Source: Chloroflexi bacterium TSY
GTDB taxonomy: Bacteria > Chloroflexota > Anaerolineae > Caldilineales > Caldilineaceae
Reading direction: 5' to 3'
Assembly (NCBI GenBank): GCA_019217005.1
Contig: JAHBNG010000055.1
Coordinates: 1 to 64,000, forward strand
DNA length: 64,000 bases
A model generated the notes under the pieces. It made no database searches and had not been told where the DNA came from. It saw only the letters and a program-made list of their open reading frames with translations. The translations under genes were made by a program, and so were the position numbers. This document shows positions 43,945-54,316 of the stretch, in pieces (the first letter of the stretch is position 1; the number at the start of each line of letters is the position of its first letter).

Positions 43945-45285
43945 TCATCTTGTCCACTCCGCGGGCCGGCGCGCAAAGATCTCCTCAATGGCAGCACAGG
44001 CTCGCTCTGTCGCTTCTTCTACTGTGGCTTCGCCGGACCAAACGGCAGACATCTCTTGGCCCACGGCAGACCACCATTCGTCTGTATCAGGTGTAGGGTA
44101 GTAGTCATGTCCATAGTTGGCAAAGTCCTGCCATAAGACCTCTACATTTTGTGGTTCGTGGAGCGCACGGTATTCGTCACTTTCAACGACGCTGGTCAAA
44201 CCCGGCACACCGTTCTTCATCATGCCTCGTTGGCCACCTTCGCCCATGAGATACTTGATCACTTCCCAGGCTGCATCGGGCTGCTCGCTGGTGCTGAGAA
44301 TAGACCAGGCGTTGGACCCCATCTGTACACTGCGGATCCCCGTATCTGGGTGAGCGGGCATCGGCGCGAAATCCCAATCAAAGTCAGAACTGCGAATCTG
44401 TCCTTCTTGCCAAGTACCACCAAAAAGCATGGCGACTTTGCCAGTGAGAAAGGGATTCTCCTGACCTTCTAGCGTCGTTGGTGAAGGCATCACGCTGTGG
44501 ACAAAGATGAGATCGGCGACGAACTGCAGACCCGCACGAGCCTCATCGCTGGTCAACGCACAGCCATCCATGCTCTGATTGAGGATTCTGCCGCCCGTAC
44601 CATGAATGAAAGAGCTACTCCAGTATGGTGGGTTGATGGGCGTCATGTGTAACCCCCACTGGTTGTTGTCTGCGTCAGTTAGAGCAATTGCGTAATCCAG
44701 CAGGTCGTCCCACGTCCAGCCATCTTCAGGAAAATCCAAACCCGCGGCGGCCAGCAAATCTTTGTTCACATATAGAGCCTGACCACCAGCATAGAGTAGA
44801 CCGCCATAAATCCCTTGCTGCCAGCCCCACTCGGGCTCCATCGGATAGAAATAGGCACTCATATCGATCTGGTCGCGTTCAATATAGGGATTGAGATCCA
44901 CAAACATGCCGCGCGCTGCGCCTGGCACAACCCAATTCATCTGGTTGATGGTAATGTCTGGTGCGGTGCCTGCGGCATATTCGGTCTGCAGCTTATCCCA
45001 GTAGGCATCAATGGGACGAAACTCGCTCGTCACGTTGATGTCTGGGTTGGCGGCGCGAAAGCCGTCCAGGGTGGCTTCCAGGTTGCCATTCCATGCTTCG
45101 CCGAGACCATATGATGCCAGACGAATCTCGACCGCTTCGTCTGACCCACCGCTCTCTGACGGGGCGCTAATGGGCACACAACCAGACAGGGCACTGACAA
45201 TGAAAATGGATAATAGAGATGTAAATAGGATGTGACTTAGGCGAACAGTCCGTCTCTCACAAGATTGAACATCAAGCGTTCTCAT
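43945..45285 (-). CDS. sugar ABC transporter substrate-binding lipoprotein, second cassette
   Basis: 446 aa with a Sec-type lipoprotein signal (HILFTSLLSIFIVSALSGC). The mature part is a family-1 solute-binding protein: NLEATLDGFRAANPDINVTS, YAAGTAPDITINQMNW, GGLLYAGGQALYVNKDLLAA. The start at 45285 has GAGGG upstream and is preferred over the 38-codon longer frame. It heads the second cassette; the mobile repeats between it and the permeases may weaken their co-expression. Confidence 0.88.
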   Translation of the reverse strand: MRTLDVQSCERRTVRLSHILFTSLLSIFIVSALSGCVPISAPSESGGSDEAVEIRLASYGLGEAWNGNLEATLDGFRAANPDINVTSEFRPIDAYWDKLQTEYAAGTAPDITINQMNWVVPGAARGMFVDLNPYIERDQIDMSAYFYPMEPEWGWQQGIYGGLLYAGGQALYVNKDLLAAAGLDFPEDGWTWDDLLDYAIALTDADNNQWGLHMTPINPPYWSSSFIHGTGGRILNQSMDGCALTSDEARAGLQFVADLIFVHSVMPSPTTLEGQENPFLTGKVAMLFGGTWQEGQIRSSDFDWDFAPMPAHPDTGIRSVQMGSNAWSILSTSEQPDAAWEVIKYLMGEGGQRGMMKNGVPGLTSVVESDEYRALHEPQNVEVLWQDFANYGHDYYPTPDTDEWWSAVGQEMSAVWSGEATVEEATERACAAIEEIFARRPAEWTR

Positions 45286-45341
45286 GGTTTTCCCTCTAAA
45301 TATTTCTGGTTCTGTGAGGTTTTGTGGGGTAGATGTTGAAT

Positions 45342-45389
45342 AGTTGGTTTGCTGGTTTGTTAACCAACCATCTAACCAACAAACCAACT
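45342..45389. repeat. AGTTGGTTTG palindrome upstream of the binding-protein gene
   Basis: AGTTGGTTTG faces CAAACCAACT with internal GGTTTG/AACCAACC repeats. It may form a strong cruciform or leader hairpin. The remaining gap to 45675 contains a solo TATACTGAGCATC end of the 73-bp family and no gene. Confidence 0.45.
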
Positions 45390-45675
45390 GAAAACACACA
45401 ATTCCTCAGACAACCATATTCTTTTGGATAGGACTACGGTGGATGAACGGGTAGTGTGGAATCACTTCGACCATTATAACACACTTGTTCATATACTACA
45501 CCTGTTCATGATAGACACTTGCATCCTATGTGGCTCAACGTTAATGGACATGAAGTCAATAAAGGGGGATATACTGAGCATCATCCTATAAAATGCAGAA
45601 ATAAGCAAAGGGGAGATGAAGTGTTCAAGGGGATTCAATTTTAGCCATAGTCAGTGACCATAATGTTAGATATGT

Positions 45676-47265
45676 TTACCACCCATGAAGTTGTGAAAAA
45701 CCCGGACACAGCCAGTCGCCAGATGGTGATAAATCTTCGATGCCAGAATCTTGCAGAGTCAATTCACCGATACAAAACGGTTGGGCTTGATTGAAATCCG
45801 TATAGACCCATAATGAACTGAGACTTAGCAACAGAGCTAATGTAACGATTCGGAAGGATTCTTTGCCGATTGTGCGGACGCCGTGCGCCATCAAAATCGC
45901 CAAAGCTGGAAAGGAGGGCATAAAATACCGTGGGTCGGGCAAGGTCAGAAGGAACGGGAGAAAAATGATCGCGATCCAAAGTAGAATAAAGCCATTCGCC
46001 CTCATAACCTGCGGCCTGTTGCGCTGGGTGAGGTAAATCCACAAACCGACTGCAATGAGGGGCAGATTATAGAGACCGATAGCCGAGGGGATTCTAAATG
46101 AAACAGCGTTTAACAAATACCGCGTTCTCCAAGGGAGCCAATGATCGTCCGTATCGAGCGTGGTCGATGAAGTCGCTTCTTCCTCAATCTCTTCATTCAC
46201 GCCCGCTTCAAACATCAATGACGGTTGGGGGGCGAGCCCGACATAGAACAGTATCTGCTCTGATTGTCTTTGCAGGAGACCAATTTGATTGAGTTGCCAG
46301 AGCCATCCCCCCAAAAATAACAGTGAGACAACCACCACCAGAGCCATCCGCTTCACACCAAGCAGAAGAAAGTGTGTGTTGTCTTCCTTGCATTCGTTTT
46401 TCGACGGATCTATTCGTTTTTCATTAGAAGAACCAACAGAAAAAGGCCACCAAATGATGGCTGGCAACAGCAAATAAGCCAACACCATCGTATACTTGCT
46501 CAACAAGCCCAGACCTAGTGCAACGCCAGCCGCAAGCAACCACCACATATTTGCAATGGATAAATTCTCCGCTGTGTTATTGACTTGCAAGAGAAGCAAA
46601 ATGGTGAGAGAAAAAAAGAAAGTTACGTAAATGTCGTTGCTGGCTGTTATGTTAAAAATGTAAAAATTGCGGATTGTAAACAGCAGAAAGGCAGCCAGAA
46701 TCGCAGTTTGACGATCGTAGAGATGACGGGCAATCAGATAGGTGCAGACGACGGTAGCCATACCAAGCAGACCGCTCAAGGCACGCGTTATCATCAACAC
46801 GTCCCCACCAATAAGATATAAAGCACCTCCTGGTCCTAATACAGATAAAGGAGGGTGCTGTACTCCTAACCATGTCATCTGTGCATAATCGGCAAAGAAG
46901 TTGGCAATTCCCTGTCTGTTCAATCTTTCAACCGCGACGATAAGAAACATCTCATCTTCTCGCAACAAAAGAGATGCAATGTAGATACCATCGAGCATAA
47001 GAATCAACAGTGTCGTCAACGCGAAAATGAGCCGGTGACTACTGTACATGTGCTCAAAAAAAGATGATAAGGGGGACCACTTTGTCCTGGGCCAAGCAAT
47101 GATTAAGAGTCCAAGCATAGTGTTCGCAACAAGAAGTGCGGGAATTTTATCTAAGCGTGGCTCTGTAACGAGTAGCCAGCGCAAGACGAGCCAAACAATG
47201 TGCAACAATAGCATAGCGACCATAAAAACGTTGATTTTATGACGCAACAACAAACCCTCATTCAT
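45676..47265 (-). CDS. GT39/PMT-type membrane glycosyltransferase
   Basis: About 529 aa with 11-12 hydrophobic helices. The first large loop carries LREDEMFLIVAVERLNRQG, equivalent to the acidic D/E pair of ArnT/PMT-type enzymes, followed by VQHPPLSVLGPGGALYL (H-P-P region). These enzymes move a sugar from a lipid-linked donor onto a protein or lipid outside the membrane. The ATG at 47265 or 47277 is possible; neither has a well-spaced ribosome site. It is the last gene of the HTTM/asparagine-synthase operon (42-nt gap). Confidence 0.8.
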   Translation of the reverse strand: MNEGLLLRHKINVFMVAMLLLHIVWLVLRWLLVTEPRLDKIPALLVANTMLGLLIIAWPRTKWSPLSSFFEHMYSSHRLIFALTTLLILMLDGIYIASLLLREDEMFLIVAVERLNRQGIANFFADYAQMTWLGVQHPPLSVLGPGGALYLIGGDVLMITRALSGLLGMATVVCTYLIARHLYDRQTAILAAFLLFTIRNFYIFNITASNDIYVTFFFSLTILLLLQVNNTAENLSIANMWWLLAAGVALGLGLLSKYTMVLAYLLLPAIIWWPFSVGSSNEKRIDPSKNECKEDNTHFLLLGVKRMALVVVVSLLFLGGWLWQLNQIGLLQRQSEQILFYVGLAPQPSLMFEAGVNEEIEEEATSSTTLDTDDHWLPWRTRYLLNAVSFRIPSAIGLYNLPLIAVGLWIYLTQRNRPQVMRANGFILLWIAIIFLPFLLTLPDPRYFMPSFPALAILMAHGVRTIGKESFRIVTLALLLSLSSLWVYTDFNQAQPFCIGELTLQDSGIEDLSPSGDWLCPGFSQLHGW

Positions 47266-47307
47266 CTCTTCTTCCATCCCTTACTAAAATCCCCTCAATC
47301 AAAAGAT

Positions 47308-48705
47308 TCACCATCGACACGCATTGGGTGTGGGGTTTGTTTGAATCACTCTGAAATCAAGCAGAAACATCTCAAGATCGCGGCTCGCCACGTTCCACGG
47401 ATTCTCCGTCGAGATGTCTTGAACCGAATATGTGTGGCCATGATAGCGAAACGTTGCGTACATGTTGTGCATCCCCTGTGTCCTCCATTGATAGATCTGC
47501 TTCTTGAATTCGACGACCGGCAACAAATAACCACTTAAAGACCGATCCGGATTCCTTGTGTGCCGTGGATCGAGCTCGATGATCTCAACAACATCCTCCT
47601 GGTATGTCCATCGCTTTAGCGGGTTGCTTCCCAGCAAAAGATGATTTGATGTCTCGCCTTCTGTTCTCAAATTGCTGAACATGGTAAAGGTACCGGCTGT
47701 TCTCAAACCAAAGTATGGATTCAGGGCGTAGAAGAACACGAAAATGGGAAACAGAACCCACCAACCTGACGCTTGTCTATTCCACATGGGAACACCAGGC
47801 CACTGGAAACTCGGTAGCTTCTTTGCAATGTGCCAGAGAAGAGGCCAGATGACGAGCAGAAATCCAATATTTAATGCCAGCCCCTGCCAGCGATGGAATG
47901 CTGGTTGGTATCCGTTCTGCCAGAAATAGAAGCCAGCAACAATAGCCACAACTACATTACACCAGAAATAGACGTGGGCTCTCTGTAAACGGAGCGAACC
48001 CCATTGCACCGCCGATTTTCCCATGATCAAATCCCAATATGGGTGAGGGAGGAAAGTCAGCAGCAACGCAAAGGCCATTGAAGAAAAGTCGAAGAAGACC
48101 ATCTGCGCCAGGATTGCGTGCATCATCCAAGACACGAGCAGCATGGGTGCCTGCAGCTTGCGCGACCACAGTGCAAGTCCTCCACCAAGCTCCCAAATCA
48201 GCACAAATAAGGGAATGATGAAGAGTATGTTCTGGGGCAGAACCAGATCGGGCAAATGCAATAGATCTAAGACCCCCTCAAAGAAACCGATTCCACAGCT
48301 GACGTCGGGGTGAAAAAAGTCACTGTTGAGCTTATGAAAACCGGCAAAGAAGTAGACCAGTGAGAGGATGATGCGCAGTGGTGGCATCAACAGTTCGAAA
48401 ACTCCGTCGTCATCCTTGTCACTTCTAGATTGCACACCGGCATGAATAATTCCGGTCATCAACAACAGATTACAGATGATCGTCAGATTGTTGTGATTGC
48501 CTACATCTGGAAACTCCGAGAGCAAAATATGGATGGTCGATAGGACCAGAAATGCAAAGAACTCCCAGCGACGAACGCTACGCAAAACGATGACAATGAC
48601 CAATAGGAGGAATCCTACGGACGCCAAGGGGAAATCCCACTTTTCAGTCATATCCAGCAGGAATGCCGTCATATAGAATATAGCGAAAAACGCAAATCTC
48701 GTCAT
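47308..48705 (-). CDS. HTTM-like multi-pass membrane protein
   Basis: 465 aa with about ten helices. The stretch LSLVYFFAGFHKLNSDFFHP (Y..AG.HKL) and the later SNLRTEGETSNHLLLGS and DPRHTRNPDR are typical of HTTM (vitamin-K-dependent carboxylase-like) proteins as I recall them. The C-terminal 130 residues form a soluble domain. No catalytic carboxylase Lys can be assigned with confidence. The start at 48705 is 4 nt past the asparagine-synthase stop, so they are translationally coupled. A second HTTM-like gene is two genes upstream. Confidence 0.65.
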   Translation of the reverse strand: MTRFAFFAIFYMTAFLLDMTEKWDFPLASVGFLLLVIVIVLRSVRRWEFFAFLVLSTIHILLSEFPDVGNHNNLTIICNLLLMTGIIHAGVQSRSDKDDDGVFELLMPPLRIILSLVYFFAGFHKLNSDFFHPDVSCGIGFFEGVLDLLHLPDLVLPQNILFIIPLFVLIWELGGGLALWSRKLQAPMLLVSWMMHAILAQMVFFDFSSMAFALLLTFLPHPYWDLIMGKSAVQWGSLRLQRAHVYFWCNVVVAIVAGFYFWQNGYQPAFHRWQGLALNIGFLLVIWPLLWHIAKKLPSFQWPGVPMWNRQASGWWVLFPIFVFFYALNPYFGLRTAGTFTMFSNLRTEGETSNHLLLGSNPLKRWTYQEDVVEIIELDPRHTRNPDRSLSGYLLPVVEFKKQIYQWRTQGMHNMYATFRYHGHTYSVQDISTENPWNVASRDLEMFLLDFRVIQTNPTPNACRW

Positions 48706-48709
48706 GTGG

Positions 48710-50245
48710 TTACTCGCGAACAAAATGGCGTGGCTGCAAGTATCTGTCCGTCATTGAAAGGCAAAGGGTGAGCAATTTGTGACGCATGTGCATCAGTCGG
48801 CGGACAGGCCGGAGCGGGTCTTGACGCAATCGAATTGTGAAGGCCCTAACAGTGCCGAAATAGCTGTCCGGTGGATTGAACGGATGACGCAAAAGTTCCG
48901 GCGCTGTTCTGCGAATCATCTCGACCTGGGCCACAGAGCCAATCCGCTGCTTTTCTTCTAAACTCAACAAAAGGGCATATGTTCTAGCCGAATTGAGAAT
49001 CGGAAAGCGCTCCACATCCTCCATGTCATACATTTGTTCCTTTGAACTCAGCCAGCCGGCTTGACGTTGTTCGATAAAAAAGCGATCCCGCCAGTCCAAA
49101 TTCTCTTGTGGAGCAGCAAGAGCCCATTCCATCCACTGGCACAGACCGACTGTGGCGCTTGAAGTTGACCGCTCACCAAAGAGACGTGCCAACTGCAGCG
49201 ATTGACTATGGGGATCGGTGAGTTGATTTGGCAACTCGCGTAGCCTCCAGAAACCGCTCGCCAATGCAAAACCATGTCCCCCAAACGTCAGTCCCTCAAG
49301 AGAATCGCGCGCACCACAGATGAAGGGCGCTGCGTCACCATCGGATACATTCCCGGCACAATGCGTCGCAACCAGCTCTTTGCGTGATGGGAGCGGTTTT
49401 TGCACTAGAACAAACGAATGATCAACGCCGAGATCTTGGGCAAGCAGCGGTGGCAACAAGCGATCTGCAACGGACATTCGGCGTGTCAAGCGTGTATAGG
49501 GTCGTACGGGAAGGTGAATGTGATGGGCAATCGCCAACATGAGCCGCGAATCATACCCCCCCGTCAGGCCAAGCCAGGGACCACCATTAATCGGTGGTAG
49601 GCGACGCATAGCCGTGCTTAGATTCTGTAAGAGAAGAGAGATGACTTGGTCGAACCCCAGCGAGAAGTCGATTGGTGGCATAAGCGTTCGGGGCTGGATT
49701 GTTCCCGAATCAAGCTCGAGAATTTGACTGGGAAGAAGTCGCTTCATTCCAACGTATCGAGACCATGGTGGTGTAAACCATGATAGTCCAACCTCGTACC
49801 GCAGTGTGCGCGTGTCGATTTCAGCCTGCGTGTCTGGAAACAGAATGGTAGATAGCAGAGCTGGGCTGCTGGAAACCCAGGTGTGTCCGTCGCCTGTTTT
49901 CCCATGATAGCATCCAAGCAACCCGCTCGCATCAAGATGGATTTGGTTATTTCCGATCAATACCCATCGGCCAGCCCAGCTCTGGTAGGACTTTACGATG
50001 TTGCCCGTAATGTTCCTGGTGACACTCTCCACAGGCTCGGGCGCGTCTTCCAGCGTCTGAACAGCCAGACCCAGCAGAACCCACTGGATGCCTTCTGAGT
50101 CAGTTGCCCAGGAAACTCGCAGTTCGGGACAATGAGAAAGCCATGTCGTTCTGTCTAATTGGCGATGGATCCAGCCAGTTTGCGCCTCGAAAGGCTCCGG
50201 GCCGACAACGAATTGACGCCTGTGTGCACGAACTTGGTATACCAT
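48710..50245 (-). CDS. asparagine-synthase-like ATP-pyrophosphatase without glutaminase cysteine
   Basis: 511 aa. The N-terminal part follows the class-II amidotransferase fold (HLDASGLLGCYHGKTGDGHT, SSSPALLSTIL), but the mature start MVYQVRAHRR has no Cys at position 2, so glutamine hydrolysis is unlikely. The C-terminal synthetase domain has the PP-loop GLTGGYDSRL (Asp about 232). Such enzymes adenylate a carboxylate and form amides, as in lasso-peptide cyclases and beta-lactam synthetases. The start at 50245 has AAGG with 7-nt spacing and avoids a 125-nt overlap with the previous gene that the longest frame would cause. It is flanked on both sides by HTTM-like genes. Confidence 0.75.
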   Translation of the reverse strand: MVYQVRAHRRQFVVGPEPFEAQTGWIHRQLDRTTWLSHCPELRVSWATDSEGIQWVLLGLAVQTLEDAPEPVESVTRNITGNIVKSYQSWAGRWVLIGNNQIHLDASGLLGCYHGKTGDGHTWVSSSPALLSTILFPDTQAEIDTRTLRYEVGLSWFTPPWSRYVGMKRLLPSQILELDSGTIQPRTLMPPIDFSLGFDQVISLLLQNLSTAMRRLPPINGGPWLGLTGGYDSRLMLAIAHHIHLPVRPYTRLTRRMSVADRLLPPLLAQDLGVDHSFVLVQKPLPSRKELVATHCAGNVSDGDAAPFICGARDSLEGLTFGGHGFALASGFWRLRELPNQLTDPHSQSLQLARLFGERSTSSATVGLCQWMEWALAAPQENLDWRDRFFIEQRQAGWLSSKEQMYDMEDVERFPILNSARTYALLLSLEEKQRIGSVAQVEMIRRTAPELLRHPFNPPDSYFGTVRAFTIRLRQDPLRPVRRLMHMRHKLLTLCLSMTDRYLQPRHFVRE

Positions 50246-50261
50246 TGAACTACCTTGATCC

Positions 50262-51220
50262 TTACCATCGCGAGTGTATTGCAGCGACCAGTTGTAACAA
50301 TCCTCTGATCGATGCAACTCCACAACCAATGATTGCCAGCGGCAGGATCGGATACCAGATCGTCTGCCAGTTGAGTAGTCCACCAAAATTAAACAGCGAG
50401 CGCATGAGGGCTGTGCTATTCCACTGCGTACTCACCAGGACAGCCATGACAATGGGGAAACCCACCAGCAATCCTGAAGGAATGCGATCGAGGAATGACA
50501 TCTTCCTGGGCAACAAACGTCTGCGCAAAGATTGCCAATCAATGAAAAGCGGATAGATGATCAGAATCGGCGTAAACGTGACAACCATAAACAAAGCACT
50601 AAAGGCATGAAACAGCAATGCAGAAGAGATAAAGAATGATCGAAGATGGCGGTTGAATATTCCCAGAAAAAATAGGCCTTCGAGGAAAAACAGACCATAG
50701 CGCAAACTGTTATGCAGAACAGAACTTTCGGAAACATATGGAGCAAAAGGATTCGGTGAAAGCCCCATTGTTACAGCGCTCAATGATTTTTGCAGCATGA
50801 GATTGGCAATCAGACGCTCATGCCATAGCCAAGTCGCGCTGGGCATCAGTTTCCACAATGCTGCCGACATAAAGAGAACGGATAGAAGGATCAGTAACGC
50901 CCGCGCGGGAAGAAAATAGATTCCAGAAGAATTGTCATCGCGTATCTTGAAACCCGTGATCCGCTTTCTCAACATCGAGTCGACCGAATATGTACTGCCC
51001 CACCGCCCACTAATACTCATTAATAGGGGAATCAAAAATGTAAGAAAGACGGTAGCATGTTCAAGATCGCGATTCGCATAGAGTGCTTCTAGGAATAGCC
51101 CTGTCACCAGAACAAGAACTGTCGTGAACCGAGTCTGCCAGCCAAACAGCAGCAGCACCAACGAAGCAACCAACAGACTTTCAGATACCTCAAGCATTGA
51201 GATCGGGAGATATGCAGGAA
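50262..51220 (-). pseudogene. HTTM-like membrane protein, N-terminus removed by an IS
   Basis: About 319 host-encoded residues remain, beginning VPAYLPISMLEVSESLLVAS. The in-frame residues before them (SLKPLPESK) come from the IS end. Several helices follow, including YFLPARALLILLSVLFMSAA, LWKLMPSATWLWHERL and FFLEGLFFLGIFNRHLR, the last typical of HTTM proteins. The missing 5' part is not found beyond the IS pair (54183 onward is unrelated), so DNA was lost. Its stop is 16 nt before the asparagine-synthase start. Confidence 0.65.
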
Positions 51221-52692
51221 CTTTACTTTCTGGTAAAGGCTTGAGTGACAAAGGGCAAACCGAAAGGGGCGGAAAAAAGAATCCACCCTGAAAAAACGGG
51301 ATAAAATGTAAAAATAGTGCTCGGCTAGTTTAAGCAGCGGCATTGAGGCGGCGATGAGCGAGAACGCCTTTAGGGAAATGGTGTGAAACCGAGGCCTTTT
51401 TCCGAAAGTCAGGGTCGAGTTGGTCAGGAGTTGGAAAAAGAGCACTCGAGAGAACGCGGCGCAGCCTGCCGGGAGTGGCTTGAGGCTCTCGATCCCAGTA
51501 GCCAGTCGGTATGGGAGGAAGAGAAGCGGCTAAATGGGAAAGAAGATTGCCAGCAAGCAGCCCCACGGAAACAAGCCTCATCGGCATGAACAAATTGACG
51601 ATGTAAGCCAATCATCTGCTTGGAAGCCAAGGGGGGATGTTCAACAGGCCAGCGCTCCAGAGAGAAAAGATAAATGGTTTCAGCTTGTAAAGCCATGACG
51701 GTCGCCAGAACCAAAGGTGTGTGATAAGCAGGATCCTGAAAGACGTAAATCGAATAGGTGCGGTTGGCTGTATCCACCTTGGTTGTCCTGGGGACGAGAT
51801 TGTGCCATGCTTGATAGCGAATCAGGCGACCACTATAGACAAATTGACCAAACGAGTCTGGAGTTGTGGCCTCGAGTCGCTTTCCCCTATAGCATCGAGA
51901 GAGCGGACGCACAATATCACCATATTCGGGTGGTCTGCCTTTTTCCTTACGTTCGGGTAACTCATTGCGGCGCGCTGTGCAGTTAATCGCTTCCCGAAGG
52001 ACAAATCGGTCGACGTCGCTTTCTAGCATTTCTCTGATTGTAAACCCGGCATCGACCACCGCCACTTCGTCTGACTCCAGTGATTTCTTCGTCTCTGTCA
52101 GCAGCTTTTTCCGAAACTCACTTTCCTTTGTTCCAACCGTGCATCTCATGATTGCCTTGAGCAGTGGCACTCGCTTCCCGCCTATCTCCCCCGAGCTTAT
52201 CATCACTCCAAAGATGAGCGCGGGCAATGCCCGACGAGCCGTTGAGTTATAGAGTCGGTTCACTTTCCCTTGCAGCTTCGGTCGCCAGAACCCTGTGATA
52301 TCTATGCTTTTCACTCGGTATCCTTCTAACTTTTTTGCCTCCCATTCCCCTTTCCACTCCACTTCTTCTTGCCACGATGAGAGCAGGCTTGCAATATCCC
52401 ATGATCCATATCGAAAGCTCCACCAGCTTCGCCGGAGCTCCTCATCTTCAAACCCGCTTTCACTCAATCCACTATGGATTGCTCCTCGACTTTTCAGAAA
52501 CGACCCATTCATCATCGCCCACATCAGACGCATTACATTTACGTTTGTTCCCACCGGCGTTACTTGCAATACATTCATCAGTACTGCTATAGTTATTTCT
52601 GGCGCGGTTAGCATTCCTTCCTCCTTTTTGGGTTCTCTACCTTTAGGATGAAACGCTAACCGCTTTTTGTCACATTTCTCACCTCATCTCTT
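51221..52692 (-). mobile_element. 1.49-kb IS, copy 1 (right end lost)
   Basis: The left end is CTTTACTTTCTGGTAAAGGC. The right side stops at CTCATCTCTT and runs directly into the left end of copy 2, so about 21 bp including the right inverted repeat are missing. Tandem insertion or recombination between copies would explain it. Confidence 0.8.
51330..52614 (-). pseudogene. DDE transposase of the 1.49-kb IS, copy 1
   Basis: The open frame of 396 codons from 52614 carries the DDE motifs KSIDITGFWRP, VAVVDAGFTIREML and LERWPVEHPPLASKQM. After HADEACFR it leaves the expected frame. The natural C-terminus (LLAGNLLSHLAASLPPIPTG, GRLRRVLSSALF, PKGVLAHRRL) is in another frame ending at 51330. This last shift is shared by all three copies. 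The closest group seems to be IS701/IS4-like, but I am not sure. The C-run here (51631-51636) is 6 long, against 8 in the other copies. Confidence 0.75.
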
Positions 52693-54182
52693 CTTTACTT
52701 TCTGGTAAAGGCTTGAGTGACAAAGGGCAAACCGAAAGGGGCGGAAAAAAGAATCCACCCTGAAAAAACGGGATAAAATGTAAAAATAGTGCTCGGCTAG
52801 TTTAAGCAGCGGCATTGAGGCGGCGATGAGCGAGAACGCCTTTAGGTAAATGGTGTGAAACCGAGGCCTTTTTCCGAAAGTCAGGGTCGAGTTGGTCAGG
52901 AGTTGGAAAAAGAGCACTCGAGAGAACGCGGCGCAGCCTGCCGGGAGTGGCTTGAGGCTCTCGATCCCAGTAGCCAGTCGGTATGGGAGGAAGAGAAGCG
53001 GCTAAATGGGAAAGAAGATTGCCAGCAAGCAGCCCCACGGAAACAAGCCTCATCGGCATGAACAAATTGACGATGTAAGCCAATCATCTGCTTGGAAGCC
53101 AAGGGGGGGGAGGTTCAACAGGCCAGCGTTCCAGGTAGACAAGATAAATGGTTTCAGGCTGCAAAGTCATAACGGTCGCCAAAACCAAAGGTGTGTTGTA
53201 GGCCGGATCCTGAATGACGTAAATCGAGTAGGTACGGTTGGCTGTATCCACCTTGGTTGTTCTGGGGACGAGATTGTGCCATGCTTGATAGCAAATCAGG
53301 CGACCACTATAGAGAAAGCGACCAGACGAGTCCGGAGTTGTAGCCTCGAGTCGCTTTCCCTTATAGCTGCGAGAGAGCGGACGCACAATATCACCATATT
53401 CAGGTGGTCTGCCTTTTTCTTTGCGTTTGGGGAACTCATTGCGGCGCACTGTGCAGTTAATGGCTTCCCGCAGGACAAATCGGTCTATGCCGCTTTCTAG
53501 CATTTCTCTGATTGTAAACCCGGCATCGACCACCGCCACTTCGTCTGACTCCAGTGATTTCTTGGTCTCTTTCAGCAGCTTTTTCCGAAACTCACTTTCC
53601 TTTGTGCCTACCTCGCATCTCATGATTGCCTTGAGCAGTGGCACTCGTTTCCCGCCTATCTCCCCCGAGCTTATCATCACTCCAAAGATGAGCGCGGGCA
53701 ATGCCCGACGAGCCGTTGAGTTATAGAGTCGGTTCACTTTCCCTTGCAGCTTCGGTCGCCAGAACCCTGTGATATCTATGCTTTTCACTCGGTACCCTTC
53801 TAACTTTTTTGCCTCCCATTCCCCTTTCCACTTCTTCTTGCCACGACCCCAGCAGACTTGTGATATCCCATGATCCATATCGAAAGCTCCACCAGCTTCG
53901 CCGGAGCTCCTCATCTTCAAACCCGCTTTCTTTCAATGCGCTATGGATTGCTCCTCGACTTTTCAGAAACGACCCATTCAGCATTGCCCACATCAGACGC
54001 ATTACATTTACGTTTGTTCCCATCGGCGTTACTTGCAATACATTCATCAGTACTGCTATAGTTATTTCTGGCGCGGTTAGCATTCCTTCCTCCTTTTTGG
54101 GTTCTCTACCTTTAGGATGAACTGCTAACCGCTTTTTGTCACATTTCTCACCTCATCTCTTTTCTTTTACCAGAAAGTAAAG
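52693..54182 (-). mobile_element. 1.49-kb IS, copy 2
   Basis: Complete, 1490 bp, from CTTTACTTTCTGGTAAA to TTTACCAGAAAGTAAAG. It follows copy 1 in the same orientation. The flanks of the pair (…GCAGGAA and TTTAGAACC…) show no target duplication, in line with a rearrangement. Confidence 0.85.
52802..54083 (-). pseudogene. DDE transposase of the 1.49-kb IS, copy 2
   Basis: Same protein as copy 1 but with a 5-bp deletion near 53830, which splits the N-terminal frame, and an 8-C run (53103-53110) that ends the frame at PPPPWLPSR. The shared C-terminal shift is also present. It is certainly non-coding for a full transposase. Confidence 0.75.
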
Positions 54183-54189
54183 TTTAGAA

Positions 54190-54262
54190 CCTATCCGAAA
54201 AGTGGTTGTGAGTCCAACCAGCCTCTCAAGCCGAATGCTTGGCACAGAACTTTTCGGATAAG
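54190..54262. repeat. 75-bp 'CTTATCCGAAAAG' family, copy 2 (inverted)
   Basis: It reads CCTATCCGAAAAGTGGTTGT ... CACAGAACTTTTCGGATAAG, matching the reverse complement of 21283-21357 over almost its whole length. Confidence 0.65.
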
Positions 54263-54316
54263 CACTTATATCGACAATTCATTATTTATCTTGATTCGTT
54301 AAGGGCCTAGTTGTTT

